Source: Bifidobacterium felsineum (lineage in GTDB: Bacteria > Actinomycetota > Actinomycetes > Actinomycetales > Bifidobacteriaceae). Taken from it: DNA of 64,000 bases. The DNA lies in assembly GCF_002802915.1 (NCBI RefSeq), contig NZ_PEBJ01000002.1, positions 349,174 through 413,173 on the forward strand, read 5' to 3'. Shown one piece after another: positions 1-8,287 of the stretch (position 1 is the stretch's first letter; each line of letters begins with the position of its first letter). A model generated the notes under the pieces. It was given only the letters and a program-made list of their open reading frames with translations, was not told where the DNA came from and did not search any database. Both the position numbers and the translations under genes were made by a program.

Positions 1-1
1 C

Positions 2-1417
2 ATCGGCATTCATGGCGCGCTTCGCGGCATTCCAGCAGCCTTGGCCGCAGCCGTTGGGCTCGACGGCGAAGTGCCGAACGAACCAGCTCTGCCCGGCCGC
101 GAATCCTCCCGTGATTATCCGCTGATTCTTGCCGTGGACGCACCTTCCGGCGTCGGTGTGGATGATGGTTCGCTGCCCGGCCCATACCTGCCCGCAAACG
201 TGACAGTGACATTCGGGGCGATGAAACCGTGCGCTGTACTGCCTCCTGCCACGTTCGGATGCGGTCGCATTCAACTGGTTGATTTCGGTTTTTCCATTGA
301 TGATGTGGAACCCTCCGTGGAGGTCGTCGACCACCTGTTTGCCTCGGATGCGATTCGACTCCCCCACTATGAGGATTCCAAGTATGCACGTGGCGTGGTC
401 GGCTTGGTGACCGGTTCGCAGCGTTACCCCGGTGCCGCAGTACTCACCGCTCGTGCAGCCGCGCGAGCCAATACCGGCATGATTCGCTATCTTGGCCCAG
501 AGCGCGCGCAAAACATGGTGTTGGCTGCACTGCCGGAAGCCGTGCTGGGCAAGGGCCATGTGCAGTCCTGGGTTGTGGGTTCCGGTGTTCCCGTGGCGGA
601 TGCGGCAGGCGCGGATGCCGATGCGCAGCGTGACACAATCGGCGCATTGCTCAAGCATTATGCGCTTAACGGAGACGCTGCAGCTGATGATATCGCGTAT
701 GACATGCCTCCGATTGTGGTGGATGCCGGCGCGCTTGATCTGCTCCCGTCCCATGTTCCCAACCAAGTGGTGATCACTCCACATGCCGGTGAAATGGCGG
801 CATTGCTGAACAGGCTGGAAGGTATGAATCATGCTGATGCCGATGAGACTCATTCGGCTTCCCAGTCCGCCGATCAGTCTTCGCCGCTTTCCGCTTCGGC
901 GGCCAATCCGATAGCACAGGAGAATGCTGACGCCGAGGCTGCCCCCTCTGGCCGTCCACAGCATGCGTCCGCCAATGAGGATGCCCGCTACACCGCACAG
1001 GACGTGCAATCGAATCCATTGGCCGCAGCCCGTCGCGTGCACGAGCTGACCGGCGCCACGGTACTGCTCAAGGGTGCGATCACCATTGTGGTGGATGAGG
1101 ACCATGTGTATGTGTCCGGCAGCGCTCCCGCTTGGTTGGCCACGGCTGGTGCCGGCGATGTGTTGGCAGGATTGCTCGGCGCGTTGCTTGCCCAACAGCC
1201 TGACGGCATCACTACGGCGGAAACCGTGGCCGCTGCAGCCTATCTTCATGGAGCGGCGGCGGCCATCGCATCTGAATCCGAACAGCATGGCTGGCAGGAA
1301 CCGGAATTGATTGGTGGACGTGAACACCGTCAGCAGTTCCTGACGATTGGTCATCCGATTGTTGCCAGTGATGTGATCCGCGCGATTCCAGATGCCATCG
1401 CCGATGTGATTGCTTAG
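2..1417 (+). CDS. nnrDE: Bifunctional NAD(P)H-hydrate epimerase / ADP-dependent dehydratase, 5' end cut by window
   Basis: This enzyme repairs hydrated NADH and NADPH in the cytoplasm. The N-terminal epimerase part interconverts R- and S-NAD(P)HX, and the C-terminal kinase-like part dehydrates the S form using ADP. The frame stays open to the first base, so the true start lies outside the window. The epimerase tail shows LAVDAPSGV and VTVTFGAMKPC. The dehydratase part shows GLVTGSQRYPGAA, VVDAGALDLL, ITPHAGEMAALL, VLLKGAITIV and the nucleotide-binding TAGAGDVLAGLLGAL. Between ITPHAGEMAALL and the AAARRVHELTG helix (about bases 815-1020) is a Ser/Ala/Asp-rich, probably disordered insert of about 65 residues that the family does not normally have. 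The fusion of both activities is common in bacteria. Confidence 0.9.
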   Translation: MGIHGALRGIPAALAAAVGLDGEVPNEPALPGRESSRDYPLILAVDAPSGVGVDDGSLPGPYLPANVTVTFGAMKPCAVLPPATFGCGRIQLVDFGFSIDDVEPSVEVVDHLFASDAIRLPHYEDSKYARGVVGLVTGSQRYPGAAVLTARAAARANTGMIRYLGPERAQNMVLAALPEAVLGKGHVQSWVVGSGVPVADAAGADADAQRDTIGALLKHYALNGDAAADDIAYDMPPIVVDAGALDLLPSHVPNQVVITPHAGEMAALLNRLEGMNHADADETHSASQSADQSSPLSASAANPIAQENADAEAAPSGRPQHASANEDARYTAQDVQSNPLAAARRVHELTGATVLLKGAITIVVDEDHVYVSGSAPAWLATAGAGDVLAGLLGALLAQQPDGITTAETVAAAAYLHGAAAAIASESEQHGWQEPELIGGREHRQQFLTIGHPIVASDVIRAIPDAIADVIA

Positions 1418-1475
1418 CCCCACCACAACGTACACTGAAAACCAAATACCGTTCCCTTATTCATGAGGAGCTTGT

Positions 1476-2105
1476 ATGGCTAACTCCCCCATCACTGATG
1501 TGATTTTTGATTTCTGCGGCGTGCTGCTGGATTGGAACACCCGCGCCTGTCTGGAAGGCAAGTTCCCTGACGACGTAGTGGCCGCCATTTGCGCGCCGGA
1601 TGATCCTCACGGATTCTTCCACTATGAGGATCGTATGGATGCCGGTGAGGATTTCGCCGACATTTACCCAGACGTGGTACGTGAGCAGGGCGAAGACATC
1701 GCGCAGATATTCAAGTACTACATCGACCATTACGCGGACGCGTTGCCGCGCACGCTACCCGGCATGGTCGAGCTGCTCGCCGATTTGAAGGCTCACGGCT
1801 ATGGCGTATGGGGTCTGACGAACTGGTCCCATGAAACCTTCCATCTGGCATTTGAGAAGTTCCCACGCATTGAGCAGCTGTTGGACGGCACTGTGGTGTC
1901 CGGCGTGGAGAAGATGCATAAGCCGAACGCGGACATCTATGAGTTGGCCTTGAAGCGCTTCGGTTTGAAGGCCGAGCAATGTGTCTTCTTTGACGATACT
2001 GCCAAGAACGTGGTCGGAGCCAACGAAGTGGGCATTCACGGCGTGCTGTTCGAAGGCGCCATCGCAGCCCGCGATAGTCTCACTCAGCTTGGTGTACGAC
2101 TGTAA
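1476..2105 (+). CDS. HAD-superfamily hydrolase (subfamily IA)
   Basis: A 209-residue predicted soluble phosphatase of the haloacid dehalogenase superfamily. Motif I is DVIFDFCGVLLDW near residue 10, with the nucleophile Asp and a Cys where many relatives have Gly. Motif II is GLTNWS near residue 112, the motif III lysine lies in GVEKMHKPNADIY, and the acidic motif IV is CVFFDDTAKNV near residue 170. The GAGGAG ribosome site sits a few bases before the ATG. The substrate cannot be read from sequence; relatives act on small phosphorylated metabolites or haloacids. It runs in the same direction as the upstream NAD(P)HX repair gene with a short gap, so they may be co-transcribed. A strong hairpin follows its stop codon. 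Confidence 0.85.
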   Translation: MANSPITDVIFDFCGVLLDWNTRACLEGKFPDDVVAAICAPDDPHGFFHYEDRMDAGEDFADIYPDVVREQGEDIAQIFKYYIDHYADALPRTLPGMVELLADLKAHGYGVWGLTNWSHETFHLAFEKFPRIEQLLDGTVVSGVEKMHKPNADIYELALKRFGLKAEQCVFFDDTAKNVVGANEVGIHGVLFEGAIAARDSLTQLGVRL

Positions 2106-2137
2106 GCTGTCATTGCAATCGATAGCAATCGTCATTA

Positions 2138-2184
2138 CCTTTGTATGTTTGCGCAACAACCAACCCTGCGCGAACATACAAAGG
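2138..2184. terminator. 18-bp hairpin between convergent genes
   Basis: The arms at 2138-2155 and 2167-2184 pair over 18 bases with one G:U-type mismatch around an 11-base loop. The left arm begins CCTTTGTATGTT. It lies between the ends of the HAD gene and the minus-strand XRE gene, so a bidirectional terminator is the simplest reading. There is no long T-run, so an operator-like role is not excluded. Confidence 0.6.
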
Positions 2185-2185
2185 A

Positions 2186-2416
2186 TTATTCATCTATTGC
2201 GTCAAAACTGATCGTCAGTTTGCGGCCCATTCCCTGCGCCAAGGCTTCCAGAGAGCGGAACGAGGGATTGATATGCGCCTGTTCGATGCGGCTGATGGTG
2301 ATGCGTGAAATACCGGAGCTATCCGCCAGCTGATCCTGACTCATGCCAGCATCTTCGCGAGCCTTGCGCAACGCTTCACCCACTTCCGGGTACACATGTT
2401 CCTTATCAGCCACCAC
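2186..2416 (-). CDS. Small XRE-family helix-turn-helix protein
   Basis: A 76-residue DNA-binding protein consisting almost only of an XRE/Cro HTH: ALRKAREDAGMSQDQLADSSG, then ISRITISRIEQAHINPSFRSL and LEALAQGMGRKLTI. The start is one of two adjacent GTG codons (2416 or 2413) preceded by AAAGGGGG. Such short HTH proteins are often antitoxins paired with a RelE/HigB-type toxin. No toxin-like gene sits directly up- or downstream here, so it is either a solitary regulator or an orphaned antitoxin. It is divergent from the LysR gene across a 146-base gap and could control that promoter. Target unknown. Confidence 0.75.
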   Translation of the reverse strand: MVADKEHVYPEVGEALRKAREDAGMSQDQLADSSGISRITISRIEQAHINPSFRSLEALAQGMGRKLTISFDAIDE

Positions 2417-2562
2417 TACCCCCTTTTATGCGCCGATGCATAATCACAACCATCGCAATTATAAGCTGAAGAGCTTGCATATCTCACTATTCGCTCGCCG
2501 TAGTGGGCAACATCTGGTATAACTGTACCCCACGGCCATGCTCGCTGATATAACTGTGGTTT

Positions 2563-3486
2563 ATGACTCTGCTTCAGCTGAAATACATCGTCAAAATCGT
2601 CGAATGCGGTTCGATGAACGAGGCCTCCCACGCCCTGTACGTCTCCCAGCCGGCACTGAGCTCCTCCGTCAAGGAACTGGAGAACGAGCTCGGCATTGAA
2701 ATCTTCACCCGCTCCTCCCAAGGCATCGCCCTGACCGTGGACGGCGCAGAATTCCTGACCTACGCCCGCCAGGTGCTTGACCAGGCCGACCTTCTGGAAG
2801 AGCGTTACAAGCATGCCAAGCCCCGCAAGCAGCTGTGCCAGGTTTCCACCCAGCACTACATGTTCGCTGTCGAGGCATTCGTGGAAATGATCAACTCCAT
2901 CAAGTCCGACGAGTACGAGTTCACCATCCGTGAGACCCGCACGCGCGATATCATCAACCAGGTCGCCAACATGCAGTCCGAAATCGGCATCCTGTATTTG
3001 TCCGATTTCAACAAGGATGTAATTGGCAAGCTGCTGCGTGAAAAGCATCTGGAATTCCACCCGCTGTTCCGTGCTCCGCTGCACGTGTTCATCTCGCGCA
3101 ACAACCCGTTGGCCGCCAAGAAGCTCATCACGATGGAGGATCTGAAGCCGTATCCGTTCATCCAGTATGAGCAGGGCGAGGAAGGCTCCTTCTACTTCTA
3201 CGAAGAAGCAGTCTGGCCGGAATACTCCCCCAAGCAGATTAATGTGACCGACCGTGCCACGATCTTGAACTTCATCATCGGTCTCAACGGCTACACCGTG
3301 TGCACCGGCATCGACAACGGCGACCTCAACAATGAGAAAATCGTTACGGTTCCGCTCGATTCCGACGAGACCATGCTGGTCGGCTGGATCACCAATGAGC
3401 GCGCCAAGCTCTCCAAGGCTGCCGAAACCTATCTTGAAAAGCTCAAGTCCGTGGTTGCAGACCACGGCTACAAGCTCATCGACTGA
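2563..3486 (+). CDS. LysR-family transcriptional regulator
   Basis: A 307-residue LysR-type regulator. The N-terminal winged HTH reads LLQLKYIVKIVECGSMNEAS and LYVSQPALSSSVKELENELG, followed by EIFTRSSQGIALTVDGAEFL, the classic linker helix. The remainder (about residues 90-300) is a two-lobed periplasmic-binding-like effector domain. The effector is not deducible. Known LysR proteins act as tetramers and often control a divergent neighbour, here the small XRE gene. The convergent MFS exporter could also be a target but shares no promoter region with it. Confidence 0.88.
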   Translation: MTLLQLKYIVKIVECGSMNEASHALYVSQPALSSSVKELENELGIEIFTRSSQGIALTVDGAEFLTYARQVLDQADLLEERYKHAKPRKQLCQVSTQHYMFAVEAFVEMINSIKSDEYEFTIRETRTRDIINQVANMQSEIGILYLSDFNKDVIGKLLREKHLEFHPLFRAPLHVFISRNNPLAAKKLITMEDLKPYPFIQYEQGEEGSFYFYEEAVWPEYSPKQINVTDRATILNFIIGLNGYTVCTGIDNGDLNNEKIVTVPLDSDETMLVGWITNERAKLSKAAETYLEKLKSVVADHGYKLID

Positions 3487-3561
3487 CACTGCAGGCCGTC
3501 CGGCGACATTGGTGGCGAGGCGTCCGGTCATTCCGGCATCACGATAGCTTGCAATCATGCC

Positions 3562-3596
3562 GACGGGGACTATGGCGCCAGGCTGCAGTCCCCGTC
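3562..3596. terminator. Bidirectional terminator hairpin
   Basis: GACGGGGACT (3562-3571) pairs perfectly with AGTCCCCGTC (3587-3596) around a 15-base loop and is followed by TGTT. It lies between the convergent LysR and MFS genes. Confidence 0.75.
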
Positions 3597-3600
3597 TGTT

Positions 3601-4803
3601 CTACCGCCGCACCCTGCGCTCATAGCGTCGATAGAATGCCCCGAGTAGTAACGCCGCCGCCAGCGTGAACGGGATGCCCGCACCCGCGGCGACCCGGTAA
3701 TCCATGGCGGCCATGTTCAACGCGACGCCACCGATCGCAGCACCGAAAGAGTTGCCGAGATTGAAGCCGATCTGCACCAACGCAGATCCCAGCATCTCGC
3801 CGCCGCCGTCACCAACCTCCCCGGCCTCGACCATAAGCAACTGCTGCGGGGCATTGACGAAGAACATGCTGCATGCGCACAGGAACGTGAGCAGCACGGC
3901 GAGCACCATCGGACCATGGCTCAGGGCAATCAGCACCAAGCCGATGCAGGACGCCGACTGTCCAACCGCCGCCGCGCCTCCCGGCTTCCACGCGTCCGAA
4001 AGCCGCCCACCGGTCAGCGCGCCAACCACCATGCCGAGCCCGGCCACAGCCATCAGTGCCGGCACCGCCGCCGAAGCGAAGCCGTTGGTCGAGGTCAGCC
4101 AGGGCGACACGTAACTCCACCAGCAGAAGATGCCAGTGTTGCCCGCTAACACCGCCAATACAATCATCCATGGGCCGGGATGTTTCAGGAATGCGAACTG
4201 GCCGGCCAGACCAGTGTCCTTGATGGCAGGCACCTGCGGCACCCAGGCCACCAGCATCACAATGGTCAGAACTCCCCACGCGCCCAGGAATGCAAAAGCG
4301 AGCCGCCATGACATGAACTCGCCAAGCACGGTTCCCAGAGGTACGCCCAGCATGTTGGCTATGGTCTGCCCGGTCAAAGTTACCGCCACTGCCCGCGCCT
4401 CCTTGCCTGGCTCGGCAAGCTCCTTGGCCACAATCGCTGCCGTGCCGAAATACGCGCCATGCGGTAGACCGGAGATGAACCGTGCCGTAATCATCATCGC
4501 GTATCCGCCGCTGAGCGCCACCATCGTATTGCCTAGAACAATCAGTACCGCGAAAAGCACCAGCAACGTCCTTGGCATAATGCGCCGACCAAACACCAGG
4601 AACAACGTGCCCACACATACGCCAAGCGCGTATGCAGAAATGAAGTGGCCAGCGTCAGGAATGCTTACCGCCATATCCAGCGCGGATTGAGGCAACACCC
4701 CCATCATCACGAATTCGGCTGCACCAAGCGCAAATGTGCCAACCGCCAATGCCAATAACGCCTTGCTGTTACGATGACGCGCGGCCACTGTTTCTATAAC
4801 CAC
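3601..4803 (-). CDS. MFS transporter of the DHA1/AraJ type
   Basis: A roughly 400-residue inner-membrane transporter with about 12 hydrophobic helices. The first reads ALAVGTFALGAAEFVMMGVLP. The signature between helices 2 and 3 is weakly kept (GRRIMPRT), and the ISGLPHGAYFG stretch in helix 4 is typical of drug-efflux and sugar-efflux DHA1 proteins. Helix-rich segments run to a basic C-terminus. The frame extends back to a TTG at 4872 without a ribosome site. I prefer the GTG at 4803, which has AAGG six bases before it (4810-4813); ATG codons at 4836 and 4827 are alternatives. Substrate unknown, probably efflux of small molecules or sugars. Confidence 0.8.
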   Translation of the reverse strand: MVIETVAARHRNSKALLALAVGTFALGAAEFVMMGVLPQSALDMAVSIPDAGHFISAYALGVCVGTLFLVFGRRIMPRTLLVLFAVLIVLGNTMVALSGGYAMMITARFISGLPHGAYFGTAAIVAKELAEPGKEARAVAVTLTGQTIANMLGVPLGTVLGEFMSWRLAFAFLGAWGVLTIVMLVAWVPQVPAIKDTGLAGQFAFLKHPGPWMIVLAVLAGNTGIFCWWSYVSPWLTSTNGFASAAVPALMAVAGLGMVVGALTGGRLSDAWKPGGAAAVGQSASCIGLVLIALSHGPMVLAVLLTFLCACSMFFVNAPQQLLMVEAGEVGDGGGEMLGSALVQIGFNLGNSFGAAIGGVALNMAAMDYRVAAGAGIPFTLAAALLLGAFYRRYERRVRR

Positions 4804-5171
4804 ATACAGCCTTACTACTTGTGGCATCATTGCCATAACCGGATAGATATCGCTAACACTAGCGTTCTTCAAGTTTTTTTAACTTTCATTCTTATCTGAT
4901 AAATGTACTTAATTCCGATGATTTGTGACTTCTTATTGCTCTTGTCTTAGTTTAAATCCTAGGAATATTAGCTATATATACGAACTAAAAAGAAAAAAAT
5001 CCTGTCACAAAGCATCGTTCCTCAGCCACAAACATTGTACGATTCCCCGTTTCTAATCATCTTCTACGCCCTAATCTGTTCAATCGTCAGCCCTAAAAAC
5101 CTTTTAGAAAAAAGGGGCAGACAGAAGCCAATAGTTACAAGCCGCGACTCGCGGCATTACAAAGGAGTTAG
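4804..5171. promoter_or_regulatory. AT-rich divergent intergenic region upstream of the sugar locus
   Basis: About 370 bases without a convincing gene, clearly richer in A+T than its surroundings. It must hold the promoters of the leftward MFS gene and the rightward dehydrogenase operon. Visible structure: an 8-base inverted pair TTTGTGAC (4922-4929) and GTCACAAA (5004-5011); a CTAAAA/TTTTAG pair (5093-5107); and a tight hairpin GCCGCG-act-CGCGGC (5141-5155) directly before the AAAGGAG ribosome site at 5161-5167. The last could influence translation of the dehydrogenase. An AraC-type binding site would be expected here, but I cannot identify one with confidence. Confidence 0.4.
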
Positions 5172-6236
5172 ATGATGGACGGAATGATGAAGGCAGCATA
5201 TCTTCCAGGTAACAGCACTGTTGATCTGCGTGAAATTCCAATTCCGACCCCTGGTTACGGCCAGGTATTGGTCAAGATGAAAGCCTCCACAATCTGCGGA
5301 AGCGATATTCGCGCAATCTACCGCGAGCACACCGGAAAGGGCCCAGAAGGATACCAAAACAAAGTTGCCGGTCATGAACCGTGTGGACAGGTAGTCGAAG
5401 AAGGCCCCGGCGTACGCCGATTCAAGGCCGGATCACGTGTAATTGTCTATCACATCTCTGGCTGTGGTCTGTGCCACGACTGCCGTATGGGTTATCAAAT
5501 CTCCTGTTCCTCCCCACTTCGTGCAGCCTACGGCTGGCAGCGGGACGGAGGCATGGAAGAATATGTGGTTTGTGATGAGAAAGATCTTATCGAGCTACCC
5601 GACGAGCTAACTTATACAGACGGCGCTCAAGTAGCCTGCGGCTTTGGCACCGTATACGAGGGAATCGAAAAGATTGGCATTTCCGGAAACGATGCCGTAC
5701 TAGTCACCGGCCTTGGTCCAGTCGGTTTGGCTACTCTAATGTTGGCTCGTAAGCTTGGGGCCAATAAGCTTATCGGCGTAGAAAATAACCCGTACCGTCT
5801 TGAATTAGCAAAAAAGATGAATCTGGCGGATGTAGTTCTTGACTCAAATGAAAACACTGTTGATGAAATTCTCGCCTTGACCGGCGGCCAAGGCGTAGAA
5901 CGTGCCATTGATACTTCCGGTGCCGACCCGGCACGTCAGATCGCTATTCGAGCCACTCGAGCATGGGGCCGAATCGCCTTGGTTGGCGAAGGGGGCACTG
6001 TGCATTTCAACCCCAGCCCAGATATGCTACATGGGCAAAAAACTGTCTATGGAAGTTGGGTCACCAGCCTGGCTCGCATGGAAACACTCGTTGAGGAACT
6101 CGTCCGGTGGAATCTTCACCCAGAGGAACTCGTTACCAATCGTTTTTCAATCGATGACGTATCCAAAGCCTATGAACTGATGGATGAAGGTAAGTGCGGT
6201 AAAGTCGCCATTTGTTTTGACGAGGAACTGAGATAA
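5172..6236 (+). CDS. Zinc-dependent medium-chain alcohol/polyol dehydrogenase
   Basis: A 354-residue cytoplasmic NAD(P)-dependent dehydrogenase of the threonine/sorbitol dehydrogenase type. Catalytic zinc ligands are in STICGSDIRA and AGHEPCGQVVEEG. The structural-zinc loop is the cysteine cluster CGLCHDCRMGYQISC, and the Rossmann fold shows VTGLGPVGLATL followed by an acidic strand end (GVEN). A good ribosome site (AAAGGAG) precedes the ATG; the second ATG at 5175 is an alternative. It opens an operon with a DUF4867 gene and an ABC sugar importer, so it probably oxidises a sugar, polyol or released aglycone from the imported compound. Codon use is more AT-rich than in the housekeeping genes, suggesting acquisition by transfer. 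Exact substrate unknown. Confidence 0.88.
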   Translation: MMDGMMKAAYLPGNSTVDLREIPIPTPGYGQVLVKMKASTICGSDIRAIYREHTGKGPEGYQNKVAGHEPCGQVVEEGPGVRRFKAGSRVIVYHISGCGLCHDCRMGYQISCSSPLRAAYGWQRDGGMEEYVVCDEKDLIELPDELTYTDGAQVACGFGTVYEGIEKIGISGNDAVLVTGLGPVGLATLMLARKLGANKLIGVENNPYRLELAKKMNLADVVLDSNENTVDEILALTGGQGVERAIDTSGADPARQIAIRATRAWGRIALVGEGGTVHFNPSPDMLHGQKTVYGSWVTSLARMETLVEELVRWNLHPEELVTNRFSIDDVSKAYELMDEGKCGKVAICFDEELR

Positions 6237-6289
6237 CCCTTATCAAGTATTTCCGCATTTCCCTACAGCAAGCAACAAGGAGGTTGTTT

Positions 6290-6928
6290 ATGAAACTGTA
6301 TTCCATCCATGATCCGGAGTTCGCATCCTATGGCATGCCCTTGCCTGGAGGATATGACTTTTCGCGATTCATCTCAATCCTTAACGCGATTACTGAAGCA
6401 CCTTCTGACAAGGTAATCTACGTTCCTGATGACAAACGACTTTCAAGTGCCATTCCTGGACTCGATTTGCGTGATCGATTATTTGGTGGTTTAGACATTC
6501 AAGTCGGTTATTGCAACGGAAGCAATACAAAGCTTAATTGTCTTGAATGCCATAGAGGACTTGAAGTCCTTGTTGCTGCTGATGACGTCATTCTGCTATT
6601 GGCACATAAATCCGAAATGGTTGATAACAGACTAAATACAGACGCCGTAAAAGCCTTTTATGTTCCTAAAGGTGAAGCCGTACTGTATTACGAAACAACC
6701 ATGCATTATGCACCGTGCCGCGTTGATGGTCCATTCCGTACCGCAATCATTCTTTTCAAAGGAACCAATACCGAAAAACCACGAATTACTGAAAAGAACT
6801 CTGAGGACCAAATTCTTTTTGCACGCAATAAATGGCTGATCGCGCATCCCGATGCCCCTGAGGTAAACGATGGAGCGGTCATCGGTCTTGATGGCAAAAA
6901 TTTGGATGTGCTCATCGATCTCGATTGA
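6290..6928 (+). CDS. DUF4867-family protein of unknown function
   Basis: A 212-residue cytoplasmic protein that I recognise as the DUF4867 type, with a cupin-like pattern (CHRGLEVLVAADDVILLLAH, then VPKGEAVLYYETTMHYAPCR). The second block keeps the polar residues that would line a cupin pocket and may bind a metal or sugar acid. The start is set by AAGGAGG eight bases before the ATG at 6290; an in-frame TTG six bases upstream is less likely. Relatives are mostly known from Firmicutes, near sugar-catabolic genes; no biochemical role is established to my knowledge. The gene is strikingly AT-rich for this genome. The operon context suggests a step in handling the imported sugar, perhaps an isomerase. 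Confidence 0.7.
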   Translation: MKLYSIHDPEFASYGMPLPGGYDFSRFISILNAITEAPSDKVIYVPDDKRLSSAIPGLDLRDRLFGGLDIQVGYCNGSNTKLNCLECHRGLEVLVAADDVILLLAHKSEMVDNRLNTDAVKAFYVPKGEAVLYYETTMHYAPCRVDGPFRTAIILFKGTNTEKPRITEKNSEDQILFARNKWLIAHPDAPEVNDGAVIGLDGKNLDVLIDLD

Positions 6929-7022
6929 AGCCAATAACCATAGCAAGGCACCAAGCACTGTCGCTTGAATCCCTCAAGGAATCATATTCAACAATCATCA
7001 AATTACAAAAAGGATTGGAACC

Positions 7023-8189
7023 ATGAATAACGTAAAAATCATGAAAGCTCTCGCTTCAGTTTCCGCGCTCGCTCTTTGCAGTGGATTATCCGCATGTGGG
7101 TCCAAATCAGCACAAGACGATAAAACCCTGACCTTCTTAGATGGGTATTCGCAATATAACGAAGATACCCCCTGGGCTAAAGCAATACGTGAATGTGCCC
7201 CTGATGGTTACACGGTTGAGCGTCTACTTCAAGACGAAACTCTGAGTCCGTTAACCACATCAGTAAGAGAGGACAACGCTCCGGATATTTCCATGATCGA
7301 TGTCACAGTTCTACCTACTGTCGTGGATGCCGGCATGGTGGTCGATCTTGAGGCCGCCGGCGTTGATACCACTGGTTTCTATGACAGTATTATCGACTCC
7401 GGTAAGGTTGATGGTGTTCAGTATGGCATCAGTTATGGCATCAATACGTTGGGCTTGTATTACAAGCCGGACATCCTCGAGAAGGCCGGCGTGGACCCGG
7501 CCTCCATCACGGATTGGGATTCGCTGAACGCGGCGATCGGGAAGGTGGTGGACGCCGGCTACAAGGGCATCACGTTCTCGGGCATCGCGACCGAGGAGGG
7601 CGTCTTCCAGTATCTGCCGTGGTTCTGGGGTGCGGGCGGGGACCTGTCCAAGCCCGATTCGCAGGCCGCCCAGGACGCCCGCGACCTGCTGGCCGGCTGG
7701 GTGAGCAAGGGGTGGGCCCCGAAGTCCTCCACCACGAACAACCAATCCGCAGCATGGGACGTGTTCTTAAGTGGCGATTATGGTTTTTCGGAAATGGGCT
7801 CTTGGCAAGCGAAAAGTGCCTCAGAAAACGGATATAAGATTCTTTCCATTCCATCAAAGAATGGAGGGGAAGGAGCCCCCGTCCCGGCTGGTGGTGAGTT
7901 CCTTGTTCTTCCGTATCACAAGACCGCCAATGACGCCAAGCAGAAGGCCGCGGCCGAGTTCGTCAACTGCATGACTGACACCAACCTGCTCGCGGTTGCC
8001 GAAGCAGCTGGATATCTGGCGTCAAAAGAAGATGTCCGACAGCAGCAGTTTGAAGATGAGCCCTATATGAAGGAGTGGGAGGATCCAGCAGAGCATGCAC
8101 AAGGTCGCACCACCAAGCTGGGAATCAAATATGAATCCGTGTCCTCTGGATTTGCACAGAAATTGCAAAGTGCTTTAAACGGAAAGTGA
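7023..8189 (+). CDS. ABC transporter solute-binding lipoprotein (sugar type)
   Basis: A 388-residue carbohydrate-binding component of an ABC importer (family 1, MalE-like), anchored to the outer face of the membrane. The N-terminus has a basic start, a hydrophobic helix and the lipobox LSAC, with the lipidated Cys near residue 25. Typical features are GISYGINTLGLYYKPDILEKAG and a C-terminal AAAEFVNCMTDT helix. It is followed by a strong hairpin and two permeases. Its base composition is mosaic: the first and last thirds are AT-rich, while about 7480-7740 is very GC-rich with C- and G-ending codons. Recombination between two homologous binding-protein genes is a plausible cause. Ligand unknown, but likely an alpha-glycoside given the GH31 gene. 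Confidence 0.9.
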   Translation: MNNVKIMKALASVSALALCSGLSACGSKSAQDDKTLTFLDGYSQYNEDTPWAKAIRECAPDGYTVERLLQDETLSPLTTSVREDNAPDISMIDVTVLPTVVDAGMVVDLEAAGVDTTGFYDSIIDSGKVDGVQYGISYGINTLGLYYKPDILEKAGVDPASITDWDSLNAAIGKVVDAGYKGITFSGIATEEGVFQYLPWFWGAGGDLSKPDSQAAQDARDLLAGWVSKGWAPKSSTTNNQSAAWDVFLSGDYGFSEMGSWQAKSASENGYKILSIPSKNGGEGAPVPAGGEFLVLPYHKTANDAKQKAAAEFVNCMTDTNLLAVAEAAGYLASKEDVRQQQFEDEPYMKEWEDPAEHAQGRTTKLGIKYESVSSGFAQKLQSALNGK

Positions 8190-8201
8190 GAATCATGTTA
8201 T

Positions 8202-8238
8202 GTGGTGTTCGAATCGTTTATAACGATTCGAACACCAC
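8202..8238 (+). terminator. 17-bp perfect hairpin between binding-protein and permease genes
   Basis: GTGGTGTTCGAATCGTT (8202-8218) pairs perfectly with its complement at 8222-8238 around a 3-base loop. It begins 12 bases after the binding-protein stop. In ABC sugar operons such a structure usually acts as a partial terminator or 3' stabiliser, giving more binding protein than permease. There is no strong T-run, so read-through into the permease genes is expected. Confidence 0.7.
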
Positions 8239-8287
8239 CGAAATTCTTTACTAATTTATAGATTTACCCTTATTGGTAAGAGGAAGA

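Noticed and set aside
2186..2560. Toxin-antitoxin pair with the small XRE protein as antitoxin
   Set aside because: No RelE/HigB-like frame lies next to it; the upstream neighbour is a divergent LysR gene and the downstream neighbour a convergent HAD gene.
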